The notes beneath the pieces are model-generated. The model saw nothing but the letters and a program-made list of their open reading frames with translations, was not told the origin of the DNA and made no database searches. Position numbers and translations under genes: made by a program. From Clostridia bacterium (GTDB taxonomy: Bacteria; Bacillota; Clostridia; Oscillospirales; Acutalibacteraceae): a DNA stretch of 64,000 nt. The stretch spans positions 1 to 64,000 of the forward strand of contig JAFXGK010000010.1 of the NCBI GenBank assembly GCA_017513245.1. The letters are read 5' to 3'. Positions 32,896 through 41,852 of this stretch are shown in pieces (positions within the stretch are counted from its first letter, which is position 1; every line of letters starts with the position of its first letter).

Positions 32896-33831
32896 GTGAA
32901 TCCGAAGGTTTCAATTATTATCCCGGTTTATAACGGGGCAAACTACGTTGCCGAAGCGATTGACAGCGCCCTGGCGCAAACCTATAAAAACATTGAAATA
33001 ATCGTTGTAAACGATGGTTCCCGCGATGACGGTGCCACCGAAAAGGTCGTGCTCTCGTACGGTGATAAGGTTCGCTATATAAGGAAAGAAAACGGCGGCG
33101 TTTCTACCGCGCTTAACCGCGGTATTGCCGAAATGACGGGAGAATATTTTTCTTGGCTTTCGCACGATGACGCATACACCCCCGAAAAAATAGCAAATCA
33201 GGTTGCCCTTATTACCGAAGAAAACAAGGATAATATGTTCATGTGCCACACCTCGTTTATCGATAAGGATTCTCGGCCGCTTGAGCGTTGGCAACGCGAA
33301 ATTGAAGAGGGCTATTATTCCGGCGAGCATATGCTGAGTATTATGTTCGGCGGCTACTCAATAAGCGGATGCGCCCTGCTCATACCCAAAAAGGTTTTCG
33401 ACACCTTAGGCGGTTTCCGCGAGGATATTCGTTACATGCAGGATATGGAGCTTTGGTATCGTTTCTTGTCGGGTGGCGTTGGTATAGTTCACACCAATAA
33501 AGACGGCGTTCTTTCACGAGTTCATTCACAGCAGGTAACCGTTACGGGTGCGGCCATGGGCGCCAAGGATGCTCCCGTCGTAGGCCTTTCGGTAATAGGC
33601 CGCTTCCGCCCCCTTTTCTTTAAGGGCGAAAGCATACTCAAAAAATACTATTTTCTGTGCCTTCGCAACCGCAGCATAGAAACCGCGAAGGCCGCCCGAA
33701 AGATGCTAAAAGAGGATAAGCTTTTATCCTTTGGCGACAAAATCAAGGCCGTAAGAATTAAGCTCTACGGCAAACTAAGGCCCACCCTTGTAAAGCTTTA
33801 TTACAAATTTTTCTTTAAGGTTAAAAGGTGA
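32896..33831 (+). CDS. Glycosyltransferase family 2
   Basis: 311 residues. KVSIIIPVYNGANYVAEAIDSALAQTYKNIEIIVVNDGSRDDG opens the GT-A domain; YFSWLSHDDAYTPEKIA holds the metal-binding DD and QDMELWYRFLSGG the acceptor-side acidic pair. Starts with GTG, preceded by AGAGGT. It is unlike the upstream GT2 beyond the shared fold, so the two transfer different sugars. A basic C-terminal tail (KLYGKLRPTLVKLYYKFFFKVKR) suggests peripheral membrane association. Confidence 0.87.
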   Translation: MNPKVSIIIPVYNGANYVAEAIDSALAQTYKNIEIIVVNDGSRDDGATEKVVLSYGDKVRYIRKENGGVSTALNRGIAEMTGEYFSWLSHDDAYTPEKIANQVALITEENKDNMFMCHTSFIDKDSRPLERWQREIEEGYYSGEHMLSIMFGGYSISGCALLIPKKVFDTLGGFREDIRYMQDMELWYRFLSGGVGIVHTNKDGVLSRVHSQQVTVTGAAMGAKDAPVVGLSVIGRFRPLFFKGESILKKYYFLCLRNRSIETAKAARKMLKEDKLLSFGDKIKAVRIKLYGKLRPTLVKLYYKFFFKVKR

Positions 33832-33835
33832 TTCG

Positions 33836-34945
33836 ATGAAAAAGGTAGGACTTTTGACGATACACGCCGCATACAACTACGGCGCCGCACTCCAGACCTA
33901 TGCAACCCAAAAGACGGTTGCCGAGGCAGGGGCGGACTGTACCGTTATCGATTTTTCAACCGGCGGCAGCCTTGCAAGTCGCAAATTTATTCGTTTTTCA
34001 CCCTCGATGGGTGCAATAAAGCATAATATTCGCAACCTTTTAAAGCCGCGCGCATTCCTTCGCCGCAAAAAGGGGTTTGAAGCCTTTAAGAAAAACCGAA
34101 TGAAGCTTACCTCTCGCTCCTACACCTATAAAAACTTTTCCGAAATAGCAAAAGAGAATTTTGACCTTTATATAACCGGCAGCGACCAAACGCTGAACCT
34201 TAACCTCGGCGGCGAGAGCGAGGAGCGCAAATGCTTCTATATGCCTGAAATCAAGGGCAACAAAATCTGCTACGCCGCAAGCATCGGCGAACATATTGAC
34301 CGATTAAGTCAGGACCAGCTTGATTTCATCGGCAAGGCTCTCGGCGACTATAAGGATATTTCAGTGCGTGAAGAGAAATGTGCCGACTTGATAGAATCGC
34401 TTTGTAAAAAGCGTCCGCTCGTGTTGGCCGATCCGACCCTTGCCGTATCGCGCGAGCATTGGGAAAGCATCGCAGAAGATTATGATGGCTTACCCGAAAA
34501 ATACATTTTCTTTTACACCGTGCTTTCGGACGCCTGGGTTATCGACTACGTGAAAAAGCTATCCAAAAAAACGGGACTTCCCGTAGTTGCGGCGCACCCG
34601 CAAAACCACTTTGAGGTTGGTACCGACTTTATCCGAGCCGATTCTGCCAGCCCCGAGCAGTTTATAAGTTTAATGAAAAATGCAGAGTTTACGGTTGCAA
34701 CCTCCTTCCACGGAACGGCCTTTGCGATAAACCTTAACTGCCCGTTCGTATCGCTCATTCTCGGCGCCGGCAACCGTATAACCCCCATGCTCGAAAAAGC
34801 AGGTCTTTCCAGCCGCGGCTTCAGAGCAGAACCGCCCGAAGAATTTGACCTTTATTCGGTAGACTTCACACAAGCCAACAAATACCTAACGCAAGCACGA
34901 GAAGAAAATCTTGCATTTTTAAAGAAATCACTTGAAACGGAGTGA
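33836..34945 (+). CDS. Polysaccharide pyruvyl transferase family protein (first)
   Basis: 369 residues. KVGLLTIHAAYNYGAALQTYATQKTVAEAGADCTVIDF is the N-terminal signature of PF04230 proteins; YITGSDQTLNL, CYAASIGEHIDR, VLADPTLAVS and FTVATSFHGTAFAINLNCPF are the remaining boxes. These enzymes have a GT-B-like fold and add a ketal-linked pyruvate from phosphoenolpyruvate to sugars, giving the polymer negative charge. Followed directly by an iron-sulfur FrhB-like protein, a pairing I recognise from other clostridial surface-polysaccharide clusters. A second family member lies 4 kb downstream. Confidence 0.85.
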   Translation: MKKVGLLTIHAAYNYGAALQTYATQKTVAEAGADCTVIDFSTGGSLASRKFIRFSPSMGAIKHNIRNLLKPRAFLRRKKGFEAFKKNRMKLTSRSYTYKNFSEIAKENFDLYITGSDQTLNLNLGGESEERKCFYMPEIKGNKICYAASIGEHIDRLSQDQLDFIGKALGDYKDISVREEKCADLIESLCKKRPLVLADPTLAVSREHWESIAEDYDGLPEKYIFFYTVLSDAWVIDYVKKLSKKTGLPVVAAHPQNHFEVGTDFIRADSASPEQFISLMKNAEFTVATSFHGTAFAINLNCPFVSLILGAGNRITPMLEKAGLSSRGFRAEPPEEFDLYSVDFTQANKYLTQAREENLAFLKKSLETE

Positions 34946-34950
34946 ACGAA

Positions 34951-36099
34951 ATGACTATATGCGACACCGCAAAATGCTCCGGCTGTTTTGCATGCCAAAA
35001 CGTTTGCCCTAAAAACTGCATATCAATGACGGAGGGTCGGCTTGGCCACCTCTATCCGCAAATAGACGAAAGTCTTTGCATAAGTTGCGGTGCTTGCAGC
35101 CGTGTTTGCCCGCAAAACAATTTGCCCGAAATGAGCGTGCCTACTGCCGCATATGCCACGCGCAGTAAAGATTCCGACGAATACGAAAACGCCTCGTCGG
35201 GCGGTTTGGCTGCGGTGCTTTCGCGCAAGATGCTTGGCCGTGGCGGTATAGTTTACGGTTGCTCGAGCGAAACAGAAGGCGGTATAAAACACGTTCGCAT
35301 AGAAAGTGACTCCGACCTTTGGCTGCTTTCGGGCTCGAAGTACGTTCAGTCGCATATAAACCTTATCTTCCGCGACGTAAAAGACGATTTGGAAAACAGA
35401 AGAGCGGTTCTCTTTATCGGCACTCCCTGCCAGGTAGCGGGACTTGTAAATTATTTAAAAAAGCCGTATGAAAATCTTATAACAGCAGACCTTATCTGCC
35501 ACGGTGTGCCCTCGCAGAAGATGCTTTTCGAGCATCTCGAGAACGTAGGCGCCGCGAGCGGCAAATATATTACCTTCCGAGAAAAGGCCGGCTTGTATAT
35601 CAGGGTTTCCGATGAAAACAAGAAACCCGTTTACTACAAAGAAAGTTTCGATGACGATTATTATCTCGGCTTTCTTTGCAATATTTCTCTTCGTGACAGC
35701 TGTCACAGCTGCGCTTTTGCAAAAAACGAGCGCGTGTCGGATATTACCATCGGCGACTTTTGGGGACTTTCGCCGCAGGCTGAAATAAAAAAGCCGTACG
35801 GAATTTCCCTCGCGCTTCCCGTAACCGATAAAGGACGTGAGTTTTTCGAGGCTTGCTCCGATATGCTCGAAAACGAGGAACGCCCAACAAGCGAGGCGTT
35901 TGCCGGCAACAGCCCTCTGCGAAAGCCGGTAGGCAAGGCAAAGGACCGCGAGAAATTTATTAAAAACTACGAGAAAAAAGGCTTTAAAAAGGCGGCGGCA
36001 AGGTCGCTCTTTAAAAAGCGACTGCGCTCCAAGACCATTCGACTGCTTCAAAAAATCGGTCTTCTTAAAAAGCTTATCAATATATTAAGACGTAAATAG
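34951..36099 (+). CDS. FrhB-like iron-sulfur protein of polysaccharide clusters
   Basis: 382 residues. Two [4Fe-4S] ferredoxin motifs at the N terminus (CSGCFACQNVCPKNC and CISCGACSRVCPQN), then the coenzyme F420 hydrogenase/dehydrogenase beta-subunit domains (SSGGLAAVLSRKML, FIGTPCQVAGLVNYL, DLICHGVPS, CHSCAFAKNERVSDITIGDFWG). In Bacillota without F420 these proteins occur beside pyruvyl transferases in glycan clusters and probably handle flavin- and ferredoxin-linked redox of a sugar or pyruvyl group; the reaction is unknown. I chose the ATG at 34951 (GGAG 8 bases upstream) over an in-frame GTG at 34942 that overlaps the preceding stop. Confidence 0.82.
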   Translation: MTICDTAKCSGCFACQNVCPKNCISMTEGRLGHLYPQIDESLCISCGACSRVCPQNNLPEMSVPTAAYATRSKDSDEYENASSGGLAAVLSRKMLGRGGIVYGCSSETEGGIKHVRIESDSDLWLLSGSKYVQSHINLIFRDVKDDLENRRAVLFIGTPCQVAGLVNYLKKPYENLITADLICHGVPSQKMLFEHLENVGAASGKYITFREKAGLYIRVSDENKKPVYYKESFDDDYYLGFLCNISLRDSCHSCAFAKNERVSDITIGDFWGLSPQAEIKKPYGISLALPVTDKGREFFEACSDMLENEERPTSEAFAGNSPLRKPVGKAKDREKFIKNYEKKGFKKAAARSLFKKRLRSKTIRLLQKIGLLKKLINILRRK

Positions 36100-36110
36100 A
36101 GGTTTTTAAA

Positions 36111-36935
36111 ATGTCTGACACCAAATTGCTTCAAACAACTCTGCTCGATATACTAAAGGTTACAAACGAAACCCTCGTAAAGCACGGCATAAAGCCCTTC
36201 CTCATTGCGGGAAGCTGTATAGGTGCCGTGCGCCACGGCGGCATCATCCCGTGGGACGACGATATTGATATCGGCCTTTTCCGAGAGGATTACGAAAAGG
36301 CACGCGAAATACTTATAAACGAACTGCCCGACGGCTACGTGTACTGTGACGAGCGCACCGAAAAGGATTATCCCTACAGTTTCGGCAAGGTTCGCAAAAA
36401 AGGCACCGCCTTTGTACACGGGGGCGATATGCATCTCGATATCCATCAGGGCATTTATATGGACGTTTTTCCGTTTGACCCCATCCCCGACTCGCGCGAG
36501 GAATTTTTGCCCGTTTACAAAAAGTGTGTTGCCCTTAAAAAGAGGGTCGACCTTAAATGCATGAGTTATAAAAAGCACGGCCGTCTTCGTCCGCTGCCAC
36601 AGCTACCGCTTATCTTCTTGGGACATCTTTTCATAAACAAAAAACGCACCGAAAAGAAGCTACACGCGCTGATTACCAAGCATAGCAGCCGAAAAGACAC
36701 GAAATATTTATTCAACTTCCTCAGCATCTACGGCGAAAAGGAGCGCATTGAACGCGAGTGGTTCGCCGAGGTTCGCGAGGTCGACTTTGATGGCGTTACC
36801 GCTTATATTCCCGAAGGCTACGACCCGTATCTTACCTTCCTCTACGGCGATTATATGACCCCGCCGCCAGAGGATAAGCGAGTATCGCACCACGACGTGG
36901 TATTTATGAGCTTTACGGAAGAATTTAAAAAATAA
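36111..36935 (+). CDS. LicD family phosphotransferase
   Basis: 274 residues. Contains the family core HGIKPFLIAGSCIGAVRHGGIIPWDDDIDIGLFREDYE (residues about 25-62), with the GSxLGAxRHxGxIPWDDDxDxxM-type nucleotidyltransferase fold. YPYSFGKVRKKGTAF and GIYMDVFPFDPIPD follow. LicD enzymes move phosphocholine or similar phospho-alcohols from CDP-linked donors to cell-surface glycans. No choline uptake or CDP-choline genes are in the window, so the substituent may be another alditol or ethanolamine phosphate. In-operon position suggests decoration of the repeat unit. Confidence 0.88.
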   Translation: MSDTKLLQTTLLDILKVTNETLVKHGIKPFLIAGSCIGAVRHGGIIPWDDDIDIGLFREDYEKAREILINELPDGYVYCDERTEKDYPYSFGKVRKKGTAFVHGGDMHLDIHQGIYMDVFPFDPIPDSREEFLPVYKKCVALKKRVDLKCMSYKKHGRLRPLPQLPLIFLGHLFINKKRTEKKLHALITKHSSRKDTKYLFNFLSIYGEKERIEREWFAEVREVDFDGVTAYIPEGYDPYLTFLYGDYMTPPPEDKRVSHHDVVFMSFTEEFKK

Positions 36936-36962
36936 TCCCTCACCCATAACGGAGGCCTTTTA

Positions 36963-38048
36963 ATGATATATCTCATCCTAGTGGCGGCAATTCTCTTTTT
37001 GCCGATACTTACCGATAAAATACAGCACGGCAAAAAACTGTATTTTACAATAATCACAATAATGTTAATCTTCTTTGCCGGATTCCGCCATTTTTCGGTA
37101 GGCGTTGATACCAATTCCTACGTAACCGGATTTTGGCGATGCCAGCCCTTTTCCGAAGTCAACTGGTGGGAATTTATAAAGGAAGAGCAGGAATTTTTGT
37201 ACTTTATGTATCGCTCGCTGGTGCGCCAGTTTACCAACAGCTATACCGTATTTCTGCTTCCGGTTTCCATTTTTTATATTACCGTGGTTGCCCGATTTAT
37301 CTATAAATACAGTGACTATCCTTCCATCAGCTTTTTGGTATTCCTGTCGATGTCGTACTACGCGTTCAGTATGGCCGGCATTCGTCAAACCCTCGGCTAC
37401 GCCTTCCTCGTACTGGCAACCGAAGCATTGATGAACCGCAAGCGCCTGCTTTGCTGTCTTTACATCATTATTGCCGGCGGTTTCCACGTTACTTCACTGC
37501 TCTATTTTGTAGTGCTGCTTATTGATATTGTGCCGTTCGGACTAATATTTTTAGGCTTTATCGGTGCAGCCTCGATTATTTGCTATACCTACGCCATGAC
37601 GTTTACACAATTCTTTGTTGAAATGTTTGATAAATCCGAAACACTTCTAAAAGTTGAATTCGGCGGCAACGTTGTGCTCGGCGTTGTTGTGCTTGTATCA
37701 ATTGCGGCGCTTCTACTGCACAGCGAGCTCTTTAAGAAGGCACAACCGGAGCTTAGACCGAACGGAAAGTCTTGTATGTCGGCACTTCAACGCGAACAGT
37801 TCTTTATGAAGATGGTGCTGTTCTCAATACCGTTGCTGATAATGGTTATGTTCCAGGCAAATATTTTCCGTATTGCCTCGATGTTCCATTTCTATATGAT
37901 GTTCCTCATCCCTGCCGTTATAAAAAGGCAGAAGGATGCCTATATTCAGGTTATTGGTAAGATTATCGTTTATCTTGCACTGCTTGTTGAGCTCTTTGTA
38001 TTTACCTATAACGCTGCAACCATATTCCCCTATAACTTCGCCTGGTAA
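36963..38048 (+). CDS. EpsG-like polysaccharide polymerase (Wzy role)
   Basis: 361 residues, about ten membrane segments. The start MIYLILVAAILFLPIL with FAGFRHFSVGVDTNSYVTGFW and SYYAFSMAGIRQTLGYAFLVLATEAL matches the EpsG family of exopolysaccharide polymerases (the R-H/D-T-x-Y and R-Q boxes lie on the outer loops). It is the only polytopic candidate for polymerase in the operon and so most likely joins repeat units on the outer face after flipping. GGAGG precedes the ATG. Confidence 0.85.
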   Translation: MIYLILVAAILFLPILTDKIQHGKKLYFTIITIMLIFFAGFRHFSVGVDTNSYVTGFWRCQPFSEVNWWEFIKEEQEFLYFMYRSLVRQFTNSYTVFLLPVSIFYITVVARFIYKYSDYPSISFLVFLSMSYYAFSMAGIRQTLGYAFLVLATEALMNRKRLLCCLYIIIAGGFHVTSLLYFVVLLIDIVPFGLIFLGFIGAASIICYTYAMTFTQFFVEMFDKSETLLKVEFGGNVVLGVVVLVSIAALLLHSELFKKAQPELRPNGKSCMSALQREQFFMKMVLFSIPLLIMVMFQANIFRIASMFHFYMMFLIPAVIKRQKDAYIQVIGKIIVYLALLVELFVFTYNAATIFPYNFAW

Positions 38049-38063
38049 GAAAGGAGGCGCCTT

Positions 38064-39263
38064 ATGAAGGTTTTGGGAATTAATTGTGTTTATAATTACG
38101 GCAGCACCGGAAGACTTGTAAAAAGCCTTCATGAGGGTCTGCTGGAAAACGACCACGAGTCGATAGTGCTCTACGGCCGCAACCCCAAATCGAATGATGA
38201 GGGCGTGTATAAAACCTCATCTGAGTTTGGTGCTAAAATACATTCGGCCTTTGCAAGGCTTTTGGGCGATGAGTTTGCTCACTCCTTTTTTGCAACCAAA
38301 AAAGCAATAAAAATTATAGAGCGTGAAAAGCCCGACGTGGTGCACCTGCACTGCTTAAACGGCAACTTTATAAACGTTTACAGTTTGATTAAATACCTAA
38401 AAAAGAATGGGATTAAAACCGTGCTTACCCTGCACGCCGACATAATGCACACCGCAGGCTGTGAGCACGCAGTCGACTGCGAAAAGTGGAAAACCGAGTG
38501 CCACAATTGCCCAAAAATTCGCGGCAAGGTGTCGCGTCTTTGGCGCGACGATGCCCGCCGTTGCTATAGAAAAATGAAAGCGTCGATTGAGGGCTTCTCG
38601 GACCTTACGGTAGTCGGAGTTTCAAAGTGGCTTACCGACCGTGCGGCGCAGTCGCCGATTTTCGAGGGGTGCCGCTTTGCCACCGTTCATAACGGTGTTG
38701 ACACCTCCGTTTTCCGTCCGACAAAGAGTAATAAACGAGCAGAACTCGGCATAGGCGAGGACGAAAAAGTAGTTCTTCACGTGACGCCCGATTTCCGCCA
38801 TGACAGCATTAAGGGCAGCCGCTACGTTTCGGCGCTTATAAAGGAAATGCCCGAATATAAATTTATTATCGTGGGCAAGGGGACAGACGGGGTTTCTTTC
38901 CCCGAAAACGTGATAACCGTCCCCCACACCAGCAATACCCGTGAGCTGGCAGAAATCTATTCGCTCTCAAACGTAACGTTGCTTACCAGCATCCGCGAAA
39001 CATATTCTATGGTGTGCGCCGAAAGTCTTTGCTGCGGAACCCCCGTTGCAGGTTTTTTTGCAGGCGGGCCCGAAAGCATATGCCTGCCCGAGTGGTCACT
39101 CTTCTGTCCGCAGGGCGATATGGACGCACTGAAGGCTAACGTTAAAGCCCTTGCAAGCAAAGAAAAGACCGACTTTTTAAGCGCCGCCGAAAGAGAGTAT
39201 TCTTCGGCTTCAATGTATAAAAACTATATGGAGTTGTACCAAAGCGATGAAACAAAAGGTTAA
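38064..39263 (+). CDS. Glycosyltransferase family 4
   Basis: 399 residues. N-terminal KVLGINCVYNYGSTGRLVKSLHEGLLENDHESIVLYGR, then VVHLHCLNGNFINVYSLIKYL and a cysteine-rich patch (CEHAVDCEKWKTECHNCPKI, four to five cysteines in about 20 residues) that is characteristic of one branch of capsule GT4 enzymes and may bind metal or be structural. The donor domain carries VLLTSIRETYSMVCAESLCCGTPVAGFFAGGPES. Start follows AAAGGAGG. Its end overlaps the second pyruvyl transferase gene by 17 bases. Confidence 0.86.
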   Translation: MKVLGINCVYNYGSTGRLVKSLHEGLLENDHESIVLYGRNPKSNDEGVYKTSSEFGAKIHSAFARLLGDEFAHSFFATKKAIKIIEREKPDVVHLHCLNGNFINVYSLIKYLKKNGIKTVLTLHADIMHTAGCEHAVDCEKWKTECHNCPKIRGKVSRLWRDDARRCYRKMKASIEGFSDLTVVGVSKWLTDRAAQSPIFEGCRFATVHNGVDTSVFRPTKSNKRAELGIGEDEKVVLHVTPDFRHDSIKGSRYVSALIKEMPEYKFIIVGKGTDGVSFPENVITVPHTSNTRELAEIYSLSNVTLLTSIRETYSMVCAESLCCGTPVAGFFAGGPESICLPEWSLFCPQGDMDALKANVKALASKEKTDFLSAAEREYSSASMYKNYMELYQSDETKG

Positions 39264-40296
39264 AAAAATCGGAACCATAACCTTCCACTGGGCCGCAAAC
39301 TACGGTGCCGTGCTGCAGGCATACGCTCTGCAAAAGCACCTTAAAAACTGCGGTCGCGACACCGAAATTATCGACTACGTGCCCGGCCTTACCTCGATCC
39401 TTCTGCGTATTCAGGCGCTGCGCGCACGCGATTTTTCATTTTGGAAGCGCGAAAAAAAGATAAAGAAGTTCCGCAAAAAGGAGCTTACCCTTTCCAAAAA
39501 GCGCTACTATAACAATTCGGCTCTCTTTTCGGCCGAGGACGAGTATTCTGCCGTTATCTGCGGCAGTGACCAGATTTGGAACGAATCCTTTGCGATACCG
39601 CCCAAGAGGCTTGCAAACCTCAGCTATTTTCTCGATTTTGCAGGCAGCGCTAAGCGTATTTCCTACGCCGCAAGCTTCGGCGCAAACAAAATTCCAAACG
39701 ATATGGTTTTGCGCGTAAAGCCGTTGCTTGAGCGTTTTGATACCCTCACCGTACGCGAAAATACCGGCGCCGAGATACTTAAGGATATGGGTCTTGATTC
39801 CTCCGTGGTGGCCGACCCCACCCTGCTGCTGACGGCTGCGGACTATTCGGCACTGCTCGAAAACCGCGTTCTGCCGGATGCTCCTCGCGTTTTCTCCTAT
39901 ATTCTCCACAAAAACCAAACCGTATGCGAAGAAATCAGCGCCGCCGTTAATAAAAACTTCGGCTCTGAAACCGACGCGCACGTTAATGACTACGGCATTT
40001 ACGAATGGCTTTCCTTCGTGCGTGATTCAAAATTTTTAGTTACCAACTCCTTCCATGGCACGGTATTCTCGCTTTTGTTCCACACCCCGTTTATAACCGT
40101 TCCCGTAAAGGGCAGCGGCATGAACGACCGCATTCTCACACTTCTGCGTTCGGTAGGACTTGAAGGCCGCATCGCAGAAGAGTGTGACGAAGCAAAAATA
40201 AACGAACTGATTTCCTCCCCCATCGATTGGGATGCGGTGGATAAAAAAATAGCAGAGCTGCGCGAGCGTTCTGCCGAGGTTTTAAGTGATATTTAA
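39247..40296 (+). CDS. Polysaccharide pyruvyl transferase family protein (second)
   Basis: 349 residues. Same family as the gene at 33836 (KKIGTITFHWAANYGAVLQAYALQKHLKNCGRDTEIIDYVPG; VICGSDQIWN; ISYAASFGANK; VVADPTLLLT; LVTNSFHGTVFSLLFHTPF) but only distantly similar outside these motifs. It begins inside the preceding gene (17-base overlap) with no strong ribosome site, so translation is probably coupled. Two such enzymes imply two pyruvylated positions or one that transfers something else. Confidence 0.85.
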   Translation: MKQKVKKIGTITFHWAANYGAVLQAYALQKHLKNCGRDTEIIDYVPGLTSILLRIQALRARDFSFWKREKKIKKFRKKELTLSKKRYYNNSALFSAEDEYSAVICGSDQIWNESFAIPPKRLANLSYFLDFAGSAKRISYAASFGANKIPNDMVLRVKPLLERFDTLTVRENTGAEILKDMGLDSSVVADPTLLLTAADYSALLENRVLPDAPRVFSYILHKNQTVCEEISAAVNKNFGSETDAHVNDYGIYEWLSFVRDSKFLVTNSFHGTVFSLLFHTPFITVPVKGSGMNDRILTLLRSVGLEGRIAEECDEAKINELISSPIDWDAVDKKIAELRERSAEVLSDI

Positions 40297-40314
40297 AAGA
40301 AGGTATTAATTTTT

Positions 40315-41850
40315 ATGAAGGCTAACCAACTAAAATGGGGCTCTTCGCTATCCTACATCCAGATGGCGCTGAACATACTTATCGGTTTGCTGTATACACC
40401 GGTTATGATTCGCCTGCTGGGAGATAGCGAATACGGACTTTATAACACCGTATCGTCCACGATATCGATGCTGTCGATATTAAGCCTCGGTATAGGCAGC
40501 GGCTATATTCGCTATTATTCAAAATACAAGGCCGCAAACGACAAAGACTCGATTTACAGATTAAACGCTCTGTTCCTCGTTATATTTACGATTATCGGCA
40601 CGGTCGCGTTCGTGTGCGGAATATTTCTCTCAAACAATCTGCGTATCGTTTTTGACGAGGGCCTTACGGCCAAGGAATACGAAATCGCCCGCGTGCTGAT
40701 GCTTTTGCTCGCATTCAATTTGGCAATATCCTTCCCTGCCAGCCTGTTTTCGCACATAATAACGGCGCACGAGAGGTTTATTTTCCTTAAACTGCTCGGT
40801 ATGGTGCGTACGGTTTTCAGCCCTCTTATTACCCTGCCGCTGCTGCTTATGGGATACCGCTCCATCGCGATGGTGACGGTTACCGTTTCGGTTTATCTTT
40901 TGGTTGATATCATCTACTTCCTGTACGTAGTCTTCGTACTAAAAGAAAAATTCGTTTTCGGCAAGGTGGAAAACGGACTGTTTAGGAGTCTTATGATTTA
41001 CACCTCGTTTATCGCCATAAACCTTATAGTAGACCAGGTAAACTCCAACCTATGCAAGTTCTTGCTCGGCCGTTTCCACGGCACCACGGTTGTATCTGTT
41101 TACTCGGTGGGCTACACCATATACACCTTCTATATGATGTTCTCCACCTCGGTTTCTTCGGTTTTCACGCCGAGAATACACGGTATCGTAAACAACGATA
41201 AAATACCCGACAAGCGAAAATCCCTTACCGAACTTTTCATAAAGGTAGGACGAATACAATTTATAATCTTATCCCTTATTGCATCGGGTCTTATCTTCTT
41301 CGGCAAGGCCTTTATCGTAAACTACTGGGCCGGAGCGAATTACGGCGACGCATATTTCGTTGTGCTGCTGCTTGTAATTCCCTCAACCATTCCGCTCATT
41401 CAAAACCTCGGCATAGAGATACAGCGTGCCCAAAACAAGCACAAATTCCGCAGTATCGCTTATCTCTTTATGGCGGCTATAAACTTCGCACTTACCTGGG
41501 TGCTTGCCCAGCGTTACGGAGCAATCGGCGCAACCATAGGAACCGCCACCGCATTGCTTATTGCCAACGGCTTTGTAATGAATATTTACTACCACAAAAA
41601 ATGCAACCTCGATATTATTGCTTTCTGGAAAAGTATCCTCCGCATGACGCCGGCACTTCTGCCGCCGGCCGTAATCGGTATACTGGCACTTAAATACATA
41701 AATCAGGGTTCGATACTTCTGTTCCTGGGCTCCATAGCCGTTTATGCCGTGGTCTTTGCCGCATCGATGTGGCTCCTTGGTATGAACGATTACGAAAAAG
41801 ACCTTGTTAGAAAACCGCTTAGAAAGATTTTAAGAAAAAAGAAGGTATAA
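40315..41850 (+). CDS. Wzx-type polysaccharide flippase
   Basis: 511 residues with about 14 membrane segments of the MATE/MVF-like polysaccharide export family. The N terminus KANQLKWGSSLSYIQMALNILIGLLYTPVMIRLLGDSEYGLYN is typical, with further boxes IGSGYIRYYSKYKA and GYTIYTFYMMFSTSVSSVFTPRI. It would move the undecaprenyl-linked repeat unit across the membrane for the EpsG-like polymerase. It is followed at 2 bases by the FnlA-like dehydratase gene. Confidence 0.9.
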   Translation: MKANQLKWGSSLSYIQMALNILIGLLYTPVMIRLLGDSEYGLYNTVSSTISMLSILSLGIGSGYIRYYSKYKAANDKDSIYRLNALFLVIFTIIGTVAFVCGIFLSNNLRIVFDEGLTAKEYEIARVLMLLLAFNLAISFPASLFSHIITAHERFIFLKLLGMVRTVFSPLITLPLLLMGYRSIAMVTVTVSVYLLVDIIYFLYVVFVLKEKFVFGKVENGLFRSLMIYTSFIAINLIVDQVNSNLCKFLLGRFHGTTVVSVYSVGYTIYTFYMMFSTSVSSVFTPRIHGIVNNDKIPDKRKSLTELFIKVGRIQFIILSLIASGLIFFGKAFIVNYWAGANYGDAYFVVLLLVIPSTIPLIQNLGIEIQRAQNKHKFRSIAYLFMAAINFALTWVLAQRYGAIGATIGTATALLIANGFVMNIYYHKKCNLDIIAFWKSILRMTPALLPPAVIGILALKYINQGSILLFLGSIAVYAVVFAASMWLLGMNDYEKDLVRKPLRKILRKKKV

Positions 41851-41852
41851 AT

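Noticed and set aside
34942..34950. GTG start for the FrhB-like gene overlapping the previous stop
   Set aside because: The GGAG site overlaps this GTG and is correctly spaced only for the ATG at 34951.
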